From: Arthrobacter sp. N199823
GTDB taxonomy: Bacteria > Actinomycetota > Actinomycetes > Actinomycetales > Micrococcaceae
Assembly (NCBI RefSeq): GCF_002929705.1
Contig: NZ_PJIN01000002.1
Location: 186,001-250,000 of the forward strand
Direction: 5' to 3'
Length of the DNA: 64,000 nucleotides
In this document: positions 17,661-27,300 of the stretch, piece after piece
How positions within the stretch are numbered: position 1 is the first letter of the stretch
Layout of the letters: each line of letters starts with the position of its first letter
Notes under the pieces: model-generated
The model's database searches: none
The model's input: the letters and a program-made list of their open reading frames with translations, nothing else
Told to the model about the DNA's origin: nothing
Program-made: the position numbers and the translations under genes

Positions 17661-17717
17661 GGGTGCTCCGCGTGTCACTGATTTCTGGAAACTGCCACTG
17701 TCGGCCACGCTCACACG

Positions 17718-17767
17718 CCGAGATCGGTACGTAGCCACCAATTGCGCTGTGCAACTACCGATCTCGG
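17718..17767. repeat. Inverted repeat in 345-base gap before ftsE
   Basis: CCGAGATCGGTA at 17718-17729 and its exact reverse complement at 17756-17767 flank a 26-base spacer. No T-tract follows, so a simple intrinsic terminator is doubtful. The remaining gap (17661-18005) contains no ORF I can support; it must hold the ftsE promoter. Confidence 0.6.
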
Positions 17768-18005
17768 GGCTAACACCAGCCCAAGGGTGAACCCCGACGC
17801 CCAAAACGCCCCGCAGTCCAGAAAGCCAGCGAAACCGGCCATAAATCCGCAGATTCACAGCAACCCCCAGTCTCGACACACCGCCGCGCAACCAGCAATC
17901 ACCGGATCTGAAGCCTATAGTCATTAAGCTGGCGGTTTCATCCCCCCAACACCTGCCCGGCTGCCAGCATGCCAGTGGACCTAGCTGGCCGGGCAACGAA
18001 AAGTC

Positions 18006-18917
18006 ATGATTCGTTTTGAAAATGTAAGCATTGCTTACGATCGCAAGGACAAGCCCGCCCTCGACGACGTCTCCTTCGATGTGGAACGCGGCGAGTTCGT
18101 GTTCCTCGTGGGATCCTCCGGCTCCGGCAAGTCAACCCTGCTGCGGTTAATCCTGCGCGAATACCGGACCCCGCACGGGCAGATCTACGTCGCCGGACAA
18201 AACGTGGCCAATGTGCCCAGCTGGCGGGTGCCCAAATTCCGCCGCGGCATTGGCGTGGTGTTCCAGGACTTCCGCCTCATTCAGACCAAGACGGTCTTCG
18301 CCAACGTGGCTTACGCCATGCAGGTGCTGGGCAAGAACCGTGCGGCCATCAAGTCCGAGGTCCCACGCGTTCTGGAGCTGGTGGGTCTGGAGGACAAAGG
18401 CCACCGCACACCCACCGAGCTCTCCGGTGGTGAACAGCAGCGCGTGGCCATTGCCCGCGCCATTGTGAATCAGCCTGGGATCCTACTGGCCGATGAGCCC
18501 ACGGGAAACCTTGACCCCATCACCAGCGCCGGCATCATGGACATCCTGGACCGGATCAACCAAAACGGCACCACGGTGGTCATGGCCACGCATGATGATG
18601 ACATTGTCAACACCATGCGCAAGCGTGTCATTGAGCTGCGCGATGGCCAAGTAGTTCGTGATGAGGCCACAGCCCTGTACACCTCCGCAATTCCTGTGGT
18701 GTCAGCGACAGGGGCGACTCCCTCAGTGGTTCTGCCCAAGACGGACGACGCCGAACCTATGACCCGCCGCCGTCGTGCAGCAAGTGCCGAGGCAGCAGGC
18801 GAGGACACCTCCCCGGAGGAAACCATGCCGCCAAGACTTGAACGCAAGCCTCGAATGCCTCTGGGTGAAGCGGCCGGTAGCGCTACGGACGACCAGAACG
18901 ACGGGAACAAAAAGTGA
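18006..18917 (+). CDS. ftsE: Cell-division ABC ATPase FtsE
   Basis: Cytoplasmic ATPase of the FtsEX complex, which couples ATP hydrolysis at the septum to activation of a periplasmic or external murein hydrolase. Walker A GSSGSGKST is at 36-44, signature LSGGEQQR at 139-146, Walker B LLADEP at 160-165, and the H-loop in MATHDDD. The core is ~230 residues; a ~75-residue polar, Pro/Arg-rich tail makes this copy longer than usual, a feature common in Micrococcaceae. It overlaps ftsX by ATGA-type junction, and the M23 peptidase likely activated by the complex is the next gene but one. Confidence 0.95.
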   Translation: MIRFENVSIAYDRKDKPALDDVSFDVERGEFVFLVGSSGSGKSTLLRLILREYRTPHGQIYVAGQNVANVPSWRVPKFRRGIGVVFQDFRLIQTKTVFANVAYAMQVLGKNRAAIKSEVPRVLELVGLEDKGHRTPTELSGGEQQRVAIARAIVNQPGILLADEPTGNLDPITSAGIMDILDRINQNGTTVVMATHDDDIVNTMRKRVIELRDGQVVRDEATALYTSAIPVVSATGATPSVVLPKTDDAEPMTRRRRAASAEAAGEDTSPEETMPPRLERKPRMPLGEAAGSATDDQNDGNKK

Positions 18918-19828
18918 GACTTGCCTTCATTATGAGCGAGTTGGGAAGCGGTTTGCGCCGCAACCTGACGATGGTCATTTCAGTAATTCTGGTGACCTTT
19001 GTGTCGCTGACGTTTGTGGGAACGGCGGGGCTGCTGCAGATGCAGATCGGTCAGCTCAAGGGTTTTTGGTATGACAAGGTTCAGGTCACCATTTACCTGT
19101 GCACCGACGTGCCAGCCAACACTAACTGCGTTTCCGGGCCCGTCACGGACGATCAAAAAGCGGCCATCGAGGACCTGCTGAAATCGCCAGCCGTGAAGCC
19201 GTATGTGGAGACGTGGACCTTTGAGTCGCAGAAGGAGGCCCTGGGTCATTTCCAGGAGCAGTTCGCGAACTCACCCATGGTTGATTCCGTGGAAGCAGCC
19301 AACCTGCCATCCTCGTACCGCATCAAGCTCACCGATCCGGAAAAGTACCAGATCATCAATGAGACTTTCGCGGCCACTCCGGGTGTGGATTCAGTAGTGG
19401 ATCAGCGCACGGTGCTGGACAAGTTATTCTCGTGGATGAACATTGCCACCTATGTTGCGGTTGGTGTTGCGGCGCTCATGACTGTTTGCGCGGCATTGCT
19501 CATTGCCACCACCATCAGATTGTCTGCGCAATCACGGACCCGAGAGATTGAAATCATGCGCTTGGTGGGCGCCTCTCGAACAGTGATTCAGCTGCCGTTC
19601 GTCCTTGAAGGTGTCATTGCCGCCACCATTGGGGCGTTGTTGGCATCGGGGGCTGTGTGGTCAATTGTGCACTTCTTCTTCGGCGGCTATCTGGCTGCAT
19701 CAAATTCGGGAACGCCTTATATTTCCACCGGCGACGCATTCGTGATCTACCCGATTTTGATCCTGCTGGGCGTGGTCCTAGCTGGCGTATCCTCAGCCGT
19801 TTCCTTGCGTAAAAACCTGAAAGTGTAA
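18914..19828 (+). CDS. ftsX: Cell-division permease-like protein FtsX
   Basis: A 304-residue integral membrane partner of FtsE. Topology is typical: a first TM helix near residues 18-40, a ~130-residue extracytoplasmic loop (the region that contacts murein hydrolases), and three C-terminal TM helices containing RTREIEIMRLVGASRTVI, the FtsX family hallmark. The loop carries two cysteines (C61-type and C69-type, in LCTDVPANTNC) that may form a disulfide. It is translationally coupled to ftsE. Confidence 0.94.
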   Translation: MRLAFIMSELGSGLRRNLTMVISVILVTFVSLTFVGTAGLLQMQIGQLKGFWYDKVQVTIYLCTDVPANTNCVSGPVTDDQKAAIEDLLKSPAVKPYVETWTFESQKEALGHFQEQFANSPMVDSVEAANLPSSYRIKLTDPEKYQIINETFAATPGVDSVVDQRTVLDKLFSWMNIATYVAVGVAALMTVCAALLIATTIRLSAQSRTREIEIMRLVGASRTVIQLPFVLEGVIAATIGALLASGAVWSIVHFFFGGYLAASNSGTPYISTGDAFVIYPILILLGVVLAGVSSAVSLRKNLKV

Positions 19829-19904
19829 GGTAGGTAGGGGTCTTGTTACTCAAGATACCCATGTGACTGATGTTGTTGATGTCAATCTTCAAGGAGCTCA
19901 AGGC

Positions 19905-21398
19905 ATGAATTCGAAATCAAGCGGGGGAATTGGAACCGTGAAATCCCCCCGGCTTGGGCGTACCGTGCCCGGCTTCCGTTCAATGCGTCACCGCCTCGGT
20001 GCGGTGGTTGTAGGACTCCTGGCCGTGGGCCTGGTGGGTCTGGTGCCACCAGCCCAGGCAGACGATCTGACCGATAAAGCCAGCGCCCTGGAACAGCAAG
20101 CTCATGACGTGCAGGCTTCGCTGGAATTTGTTGACACCGGTCTGGCGAAATCGGCCGCAGACTTGGTCACGTACCAAGGCCAACTCCCTGGCGCCCAACA
20201 GGCATTGACTGATGCTCAGGGCCGCGTCAGCGCGGCCACCGCCGAAGTTAACTCATTGGCGGCTCGGATCGACATTGCTCAGCAGAACAAAGACAAGATC
20301 ACGGCTGAAATTGCTTCGGATGCCAAGAAGGCGACCGAGACTAAGGACATGATCGGCCAGATTGCCGCGCAGTCCTACAAAGCAGGGGGACTGCCCGCCA
20401 GTCTGACTCTGATTCTGGGGACTGACTCCGGCACTAACTTGGCTGACTCCATCGATCTCGCAGAGCAGGCTTTGCGCAGCCAGACTGCCGCACTGGAACA
20501 GCTCACGGCACAGAAGGCCACCAACCAGAACGCACAAGCGCGTCTGGTTGCCGTGGAAGCTGAAATTACGGATCTGAAAACACAGGCGGACGCAGCCTTG
20601 ATCGCCGAACAGGCAGCACGTGACGCGGCGGCCAGCAAGAAAGCCACCGTTGACAAGCTCATCACCGACTCCGCAACACTGAACGCCAAGTTGGAAGCAG
20701 AAAAGCCGCGGATCCAAGCCAAGTTGAAGGAAGTACAGACGCAAAAGGCTGCCGTTGCCGCCGAAATCGCGGAGATTCAGCGTAAGGAACGGGAAGCTGC
20801 TGCGGCAGCGGCCAAAGCTGAAGCCGAGCGGCTTGCCCGCGAACAAGCAGCGGCCGCTGCAGCAGCAGCGAAGGCTGCAGCCCAAAATAACGCCGGTTCC
20901 GGTGGCGGAAGCAACTACGTTCCACCGGTCTACGTGCCAGCACCCTACGTGCCGCCGGCACCGGGTAACCCGTCAGCTTTTGGTTTGCAACACCCGTTCG
21001 CCGTGAATGTACCCATCACCTCAGGCTTCGGCTGGCGCCAGACCCCCGCAGGAACCATCGATTTCAATGGCACCGGCGGCTACGTCCATACCGGCATTGA
21101 CTTCGGTGCTACCTGCGGAACCCCCGTGTATGCAGCTGCCGCTGGAACTGTGGTTTTCGCCGGTTGGGACGTGTGGGGAGGCGGAAACGGCGTGAAGATC
21201 AGTCACGGTGTCATCCAAGGTAACGCCCTGCTGACTGCTTATTACCACAACACCAGTGTGCAAGTCTCTACCGGACAGCAGGTTAGCCGCGGCCAACTGA
21301 TCGCCATCTCCGGAGGAACCGGTAACTCCACGGGCTGCCACGCCCACTTTGAAACCTGGCTCAATGGCGTTGCCGTTGATCCTATGACGCTCTTGTAA
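19905..21398 (+). CDS. Secreted murein hydrolase: coiled coil plus M23 peptidase
   Basis: A 497-residue exported protein; ATG at 19905 is preceded by AAGGAG at eight bases, better supported than an in-frame GTG at 19863. A signal peptide ends near PPAQADD. Residues ~50-320 form long coiled coils rich in Ala, Lys and Glu, as in EnvC and PcsB. After a Gly/Ser/Pro linker, residues ~365-497 form an M23/LytM domain with HTGID (H395, D399) and HAHFE (H479, H481), so the zinc site appears intact and catalysis is expected. Directly downstream of ftsEX, it is the obvious target of that complex for septal peptidoglycan cleavage. Confidence 0.92.
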   Translation: MNSKSSGGIGTVKSPRLGRTVPGFRSMRHRLGAVVVGLLAVGLVGLVPPAQADDLTDKASALEQQAHDVQASLEFVDTGLAKSAADLVTYQGQLPGAQQALTDAQGRVSAATAEVNSLAARIDIAQQNKDKITAEIASDAKKATETKDMIGQIAAQSYKAGGLPASLTLILGTDSGTNLADSIDLAEQALRSQTAALEQLTAQKATNQNAQARLVAVEAEITDLKTQADAALIAEQAARDAAASKKATVDKLITDSATLNAKLEAEKPRIQAKLKEVQTQKAAVAAEIAEIQRKEREAAAAAAKAEAERLAREQAAAAAAAAKAAAQNNAGSGGGSNYVPPVYVPAPYVPPAPGNPSAFGLQHPFAVNVPITSGFGWRQTPAGTIDFNGTGGYVHTGIDFGATCGTPVYAAAAGTVVFAGWDVWGGGNGVKISHGVIQGNALLTAYYHNTSVQVSTGQQVSRGQLIAISGGTGNSTGCHAHFETWLNGVAVDPMTLL

Positions 21399-21563
21399 CA
21401 CGTGGCGCTCTAGCTATGAGTCCTCACTTTGAGGTACACCCAAGTCACTGAAGTAACCGCAGGTCCGGTTGACTCTTGAATGACCGGAGGCCGGGCCCGT
21501 AGTTGCTAGACTTGGTGCTTGCGCTGCCGCTGCGGCAGCTAACTATTTATGAAGGAGCCTGCT

Positions 21564-22040
21564 GTGCCTAAGGAAAGTGGCCTGAAGGTTGTGGCCGCCA
21601 ATCGCAAGGCCCGGCATGATTACCACATCATGGATACTTTCGAGGCTGGTTTGGTCTTGATGGGAACTGAAGTGAAGTCGCTGCGCGAAGGTCGGGCTTC
21701 ACTGGTTGATGGCTTTGCCACGTTTTACAATGACGAGTTGTGGCTTGAAGGCGTCTACATTCCTGAATACCTCAACGGCAGCTGGACCAACCACACGGCC
21801 CGCCGCCGCCGCAAGCTGTTGCTGCACCGCGAAGAGCTTGAGAAGATTGACCGCAAGACTCGCGAATCCGGCTTCACCATTGTGCCCCTGCAGCTGTACT
21901 TCAAAGACAGTCGTGCCAAGGTAGAAATAGCCATTGCCAAGGGTAAGAAGGACTACGACAAGCGCCACACTCTTCGTGAGCAGCAGGACAACCGTGAGGC
22001 GCTTCGCGCCATGCGTGAAAAGAACCGCGGCACAGTCTAA
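21564..22040 (+). CDS. smpB: SsrA-binding protein SmpB
   Basis: Binds tmRNA and brings it to stalled ribosomes for trans-translation. The GTG start is chosen because AAGGAG lies six bases upstream; it gives 158 residues starting [20 protein letters not shown], the standard SmpB N-terminus. [14 protein letters not shown] and the basic tail KKDYDKRH...AMREKNR are conserved. The tmRNA gene lies 1.6 kb downstream, with one gene between them. Confidence 0.96.
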   Translation: MPKESGLKVVAANRKARHDYHIMDTFEAGLVLMGTEVKSLREGRASLVDGFATFYNDELWLEGVYIPEYLNGSWTNHTARRRRKLLLHREELEKIDRKTRESGFTIVPLQLYFKDSRAKVEIAIAKGKKDYDKRHTLREQQDNREALRAMREKNRGTV

Positions 22041-22201
22041 CTCGTTTCGAGGCCCTTTTTGCTGGTGTAGACCTGCAGCTTAATTCCTCTGCATTCCTCT
22101 GCGCGCGAACTCCTGAAGCATTGTCAGCAGCGCTACTGGCATCTTTGTCAGTACGCTGTCCTAAGCTGGCAGTTATAGCAACTATTGCTGAGAGGTGGAT
22201 T

Positions 22202-23530
22202 GTGGCTGCGTGGAGTGGTAAACGCTGGGTTCTTATTGGCGTGTGCGGTGTGGTGGCGTTACTTGTCATCGTCATAGTGCTGCAATTTTTCCGCGATAAC
22301 GCACCCCTGGTCGGTCAGAGCAGCACCGCTCCGGCAAGTACCGGCCCGCAAGCTTCGGGCCAGCAAAGTGCGTCACCCGCAAGCAGCACGCCTGCCGCAA
22401 CTGTCCCGTCACCTTCCCCAAGTACCGCATCGGCACCGCCACAGAGCGTAAGCCCAGCTCCGGCGTCGTCCGCTCCAGAGCGCAGCAAGGCCGCCAAGAA
22501 ATTGGCTGCCATGACCGTGGCGCAACGGGTAGGCCAGGTGCTCATGGTGTCATCGCCTGTGACCGGGGCCGATTCAAATTCCTTGTATGCCCTGGAAACC
22601 CTGCAAGTGGGCAACGTGTTTATGAAGGGTCGCAGCATGGTAGGGGAGGCCGGGATTGGGGCCGAAGTGGCCAGTGTCGTGGCGCATATTTCCGACTCAC
22701 GCTCCGATGGTGTCCGGCCCTTTGTGGCGACGGATCAGGAGGGCGGGTTTGTGCAGATCATGCGTGGCCCCGGATTTGATGACATGCCCCAGGCCATTGA
22801 ACAAGGTCAGCTTTCGCCGGCAGCTCTTCGCGCCGATGCCACCCGCTGGGGAAAGCAGCTGGCGGCTGTGGGCGTAAACGTAAATTTGGCGCCCGTGCTG
22901 GATACTGTGCCAAGTGCTGAGTTTGCCCCGTTGAACGCTCCCATTGGCAGCTTTGGCCGGGAATATGGCTACACACCCGCGTTCGTTTCCAGTCATGGAT
23001 TGGCCTTTGCTCAAGGCATGATGGCCGCCGGCGTAGAACCCACTGTCAAGCATTTCCCTGGGTTGGGACGTGTCACCTTGAATACCGATGTCGCTGCTGG
23101 AGTGACGGATGAGACCACGGTGCGTAAGGACCCCTACATAGCCCCGTTCCGCGATGCGGTGAATGCCGGGGTGCCGTGGCTCATGATGTCCAATGCGTGG
23201 TATCCCAAGATCGATCCCAACGCCATGGCGCCTTTCTCGACTGCGATTGTGGAGGATATGGTGCGTGGTGATCTGGGCTTCACCGGCATTATTGTCAGCG
23301 ATGACATTTGCGACGCCGTTCAAGTCTCGGAAGTGCCTGTGGGGCAACGCGGCGTGGACTTCCTTGTGGCGGGGGGCACCATGGCGCTGTGCACCAACTC
23401 GGCCCTGCTGCCGCAAATGTATTCCGGTATGGTTCAGGCCGCCCAGTCCGATCCTGCCTTTGCTGCCACGATTGATAAGGCCGCATTACTAGTGCTCGAG
23501 GCCAAAGATGCCAAGGGGCTCATCGACTAG
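22202..23530 (+). CDS. Membrane-anchored GH3 N-terminal (NagZ-like) glycosidase
   Basis: A 442-residue protein from the GTG preceded by GAGAGGTGG. A TM or signal helix (residues ~9-28) is followed by an 80-residue Ser/Pro/Ala linker and a single glycoside hydrolase family 3 TIM-barrel domain. KHFPG at 283-287 and the candidate nucleophile D367 in IVSDDICDA are present; the general-acid His/Asp loop after KHFPG reads GLGRVTLNTD, which departs from the canonical GHGxxxxDSH of NagZ, so activity or specificity may differ. It may act on peptidoglycan GlcNAc residues outside the membrane. Located between smpB and ssrA. Confidence 0.82.
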   Translation: MAAWSGKRWVLIGVCGVVALLVIVIVLQFFRDNAPLVGQSSTAPASTGPQASGQQSASPASSTPAATVPSPSPSTASAPPQSVSPAPASSAPERSKAAKKLAAMTVAQRVGQVLMVSSPVTGADSNSLYALETLQVGNVFMKGRSMVGEAGIGAEVASVVAHISDSRSDGVRPFVATDQEGGFVQIMRGPGFDDMPQAIEQGQLSPAALRADATRWGKQLAAVGVNVNLAPVLDTVPSAEFAPLNAPIGSFGREYGYTPAFVSSHGLAFAQGMMAAGVEPTVKHFPGLGRVTLNTDVAAGVTDETTVRKDPYIAPFRDAVNAGVPWLMMSNAWYPKIDPNAMAPFSTAIVEDMVRGDLGFTGIIVSDDICDAVQVSEVPVGQRGVDFLVAGGTMALCTNSALLPQMYSGMVQAAQSDPAFAATIDKAALLVLEAKDAKGLID

Positions 23531-23550
23531 TGACATTAGGAAGGGACACG

Positions 23551-23576
23551 GGAATATATCCGGCCTACGATGCGCT
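23551..23576 (+). promoter_or_regulatory. Possible SigH-type promoter upstream of ssrA
   Basis: GGAAT at 23551-23555 is followed after exactly 18 bases by GCT, one base off the GGAAT-N18-GTT consensus of SigR/SigH promoters. It lies 62 bases before the mature 5' end of tmRNA, which is itself produced by processing. Weak call. Confidence 0.3.
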
Positions 23577-23637
23577 AGCATAGATAGTCCACGAACTATT
23601 GCCCCCGGGTACGGTACGTGGATTTGAAAAAACAATA

Positions 23638-24000
23638 GGGGATGATCGGTTTCGACGGTGTTAGTCGAGACAGGTGAAGCGGGTCGAGGATACAGGGTTA
23701 ACTCGTAAACGATCTCTGTAAAACACAAGTGCTGAATCAAATCGCACTGACTTCGCTCTTGCTGCCTAAGCAGTAAGACAGTCCGTCAGCCCGGGAATGC
23801 TCTCGTCCCGGATACTGGCGTCATCTAGAGGGCCACTGCTCTAAGTTCTTGTTGTAGGCGCTTAGGGGACTCTTATACAACTGGGCCTGGCAGCTACTTG
23901 TTTGCGAGATAGCTGGGGCCGAGAAAAACCGCTGCAAACTGCACCCGGAGAAGCCCTGACAACACAACATCGGACGGGAGTTCAATTCTCCCCATCTCCA
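23638..24000 (+). ncRNA. ssrA: Transfer-messenger RNA (tmRNA)
   Basis: Rescues stalled ribosomes with SmpB. The 5' end GGGGATGATCGG pairs with CATCTCC at 23993-23999 to form the tRNA-like acceptor; the T-arm reads GGGAGTTCAATTCTCCC. The tag frame at 23731-23769 encodes AESNRTDFALAA followed by TAA, close to known actinobacterial tags. The terminal CCA is not fully encoded (CAT follows the discriminator base). Pseudoknot-rich text lies between the tag and the 3' end. A strong terminator follows. Confidence 0.97.
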
Positions 24001-24011
24001 CATCCCTATTG

Positions 24012-24055
24012 GGACCTGTTCCTTGCCTTGACGGCGAGGGACGGGTCCTTTTTCT
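24012..24055 (+). terminator. Intrinsic terminator of ssrA
   Basis: GGACCTGTTCCTTGCC and GGCGAGGGACGGGTCC form an imperfect hairpin of about 16 pairs around a short loop, followed by TTTTTCTTT. It lies 11 bases after the tmRNA 3' end. Confidence 0.85.
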
Positions 24056-24331
24056 TTGCCCTTTTGCTTGTCACGGTGAACTGACCGCCCGGTCACATTC
24101 TCAGTGAGTCTCGTCACTTAGGCGGGACTTCGGGGTTAATTGACAGGGTGAAATATCAGCCTTTTGGCCAGTCTTGTTGGGGCCGATGGAAGGATGTTTT
24201 TTGGACTGCTGTGATTTATTTCGCGGCCGGGTCCGCGAAATGACGAAAAGCTTGTGGTGAATAGTCAGCGTGACAGCTGTGTGTTCATGCGGGCGTTCCA
24301 TGGCCAAGTTGATACGAGGGGACTTAACAAA

Positions 24332-27300
24332 ATGCACGAAAGACGACCAGAGGCGGTGCCGTTGTCTCTTGAAGGCGGGGGCACAGGCAAGCTTGCAAGG
24401 GGGTGGCTGGCTGCACTGGCCGGTGCGGTTGCTATCGCATTGACTTTCGCATCCCTGATTGGCTTTGGAACCGGTGAGGCGAATGCTGCAACCGAAGGCA
24501 TCACCACGACCGTTACGGTTAATGGCTCGAGCTACAACGACACGCCCGTGGTGACAGAAGGCGACACAGTCACCATGAAGATTCAGTATGGCGACACCGT
24601 AAAGCCGGGTTCCACCGTGAGGGTTGTCCTGGGGGCAAACGTCACTTTGAAGGACCTCACCGGCGGCAATGAAGCGGTAAAGGAAGCGATTGTGGATCCC
24701 TCGGATCCCAACGCCGTACTCATCACTTTTGCAGATGTTTGGCCGGCAGGCATCAACCAGGGCTACTTGGACTTGAAGTTCACGGTGAAATCGGTAGACA
24801 AGAGCTCCGCAGAGAAGATTACCTGGACTGTTGACGGGGACGAGCAAAGCCTGGATGTCATAGTTAAGAATGGTGGCGATGAGTTCGCCAACGTATCGGA
24901 TGCCGTGGACAAGAAGATGACTTCGGGAAATCTGAATGGCAAAGTATCCGTTAAGGATGGGAAAGTCACGGTTGATCCCACCATCGTTGGCACCGAGATT
25001 TCCTACGAGCTGCAGGTGGACACGGCTGCTGCCAAGCCTGGCTACATTGTGGCCGATCAGCTCCCGGATGGCATGAAATATGTGGAGGGATCCTTCAACG
25101 GAACTCAGATTACCTGGGATGCAAGCGGACTGAACAAGCAGACCAACAATGCTCTGGTCTTTGCTCCTGTTGTCACAGCCAACGCCTTCACCGGCACATT
25201 GGACCTTCCAGCAGCGTCCAAGACGACGCTCAAGTACAAGGCAACCGTTGCTGATGAAGCTGCACGGATTTCTTTGGAATCCAAACTGCAGTCCGAATAT
25301 GAGAAAGTAGCCGCCGCGGGCGGCAACTACTCCACGACCTTGGTTAACACTGCAACGTTTGATGGAGCGACATCCAAGAGCGCAACGCTCAGCCTTGGCG
25401 GCAACGTCGCTGGGCCCGTTGGACCTGTTGGTCCTAACCTTGGTGGGGCGCTCAACAAGTCCTCCGTGTGGGACAAGAAGGCCCTTGAACCTGCTGAAGA
25501 CGGCACACTGAACCCCGCCGTTGACGTCGCTTACACGCTCAAGACAGATTTGCGCCGGTGGACAGGGACGAACGCCCTGACAACGCTGGACACCAACATG
25601 GTTATGTGGGATCAGCTTCCGGAACAAATGGCGTGGAATACAGGCGATGCAGGATTCATTTCCGCCACCACCGTTACCACCGCGAATCCTACCCCCGAAA
25701 CCATGCAGCTAACCCTGGCAGATGCATTCACGGGGAACGCCCAAGCCTTCCAATCCGATATTTACGTCGGTAAATACTACGTTGATGCGGCGAAACGAAC
25801 CTTGTACGTGAACGTTGGTCGTGACAACACTCAAGAGATCAACATTGCCGTAAAGGCTCAGCTCAATACGGTTACCGGTCTGGGCGTGAAGGCGAGTACA
25901 CAGGTTCCGGGCCAGAACGACTACAGCATCACCAACCGTGGCCGGTGGGCTTGGAAAACTGACGTGCAGAAGAACGACGGGTTCAACGACAACACGACGT
26001 TAACCAGTCAGACGGAGAGCGAAGAAGGTTTCAACTTCCCCAAGTACTTCCAAAAGACCGCAGAGTCCAAAGAGGTAGTTGTTAAGCCGAACACGGCCGG
26101 CCAAGTGAAGTACGACTTCACCGTTGCCCAAGGATCAGGCGTTGACCTGACAAAGAGCTCGATTGTTGACTACGTTGACACGAACATCTTTGATCTCGCC
26201 GACTTGTCCAAGATTGGCACCGTTGGTCAGTACGACTGGTGGCATGAGATGGACGCGACTAACTTTGTGCTGAAAATAAATGCCGACGGCAATCTGGTCA
26301 TCACCCTCAGCGACGCAGGCATCGCCAATGTTGCTTTGTGGGGTGCTGACAAGCAGTTCAAATTGACGCTGACCCTACCGCTCAAGACTGTGGTGGGTAA
26401 GCAGACACTTCAGATCAAGAACAAAGCCACGCTCTTCGGTGAAGATGGCAAGGCCCTGTTCTGGTCCGAGTCACAGTCTGAGGCCACTTCGTTCGGTCAA
26501 GAGGCCGAGGTTAAGAAGAACATCCGAGACACTCCCAATGAGGACTGGTCGCAGAACCTGCGGGCTGAAGTGGATGGTGACGGCAAACTTGTCCAGAGCA
26601 AGTTCGTCTACCGGATTCAGCTGGTACCGCACGGCGGATTTGACGGCGTCAAGATCTTGGACGTTGTGGACAAGCTTCCCTCCGGCCTGAAATTTGAGGG
26701 CTTTGTCACCAATGCCAACAAGGACACGGGTAACAATCCGACCAAGGATATCCAAAACCTGACGGGTAACCTTCAAGCTCGTTACGATGCTGATCCTACG
26801 TCTGAATTCGGTGGGACAGTCACGATGTTCCAAAAGCCGGGAACGGTGCTAAACGCAGCTGGAATGACCTCGGAGCAATATCCCTCCGCATACCTTCTGG
26901 TCAGCATCGTGGACTTCTCGATTGACGAAGCGATTGTCAACAAGATTGGCAGTTCCTCGACTTCTATTACTCCTTCTGATGGCTACCCCCTTTCCATCTC
27001 CAAAGTAGATTCCAACAACGCAGAAAAGGTCATCACCGACCCCGCCGCACGCTTCCAGATTTTGGATGCCACCGACAAGGTTGTGGTGGACAATGTATTC
27101 GTCCAGGACGGTGCACTGCGTGTCAAGGATGAAGAAGGCCTAGTCAAGAACGTCAAGGTTTCCGAAATTGTTACCTACACGATTAAGGAAATCACTGCAC
27201 CGAAGGGATACGCCCTTAGCCAGGAAACAATCACCGTGACGGTTGGCAGCGATGGGACTTCCGACGCAGTCAAGTTCTTCAACACCCCCGCCAAGACCTA

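Noticed and set aside
24101-25627. 508-codon open frame on the minus strand opposite the adhesin start
   Set aside because: It is antisense to a strongly supported gene and crosses the adhesin start region; the translation has no recognisable domain and is best explained by codon bias.
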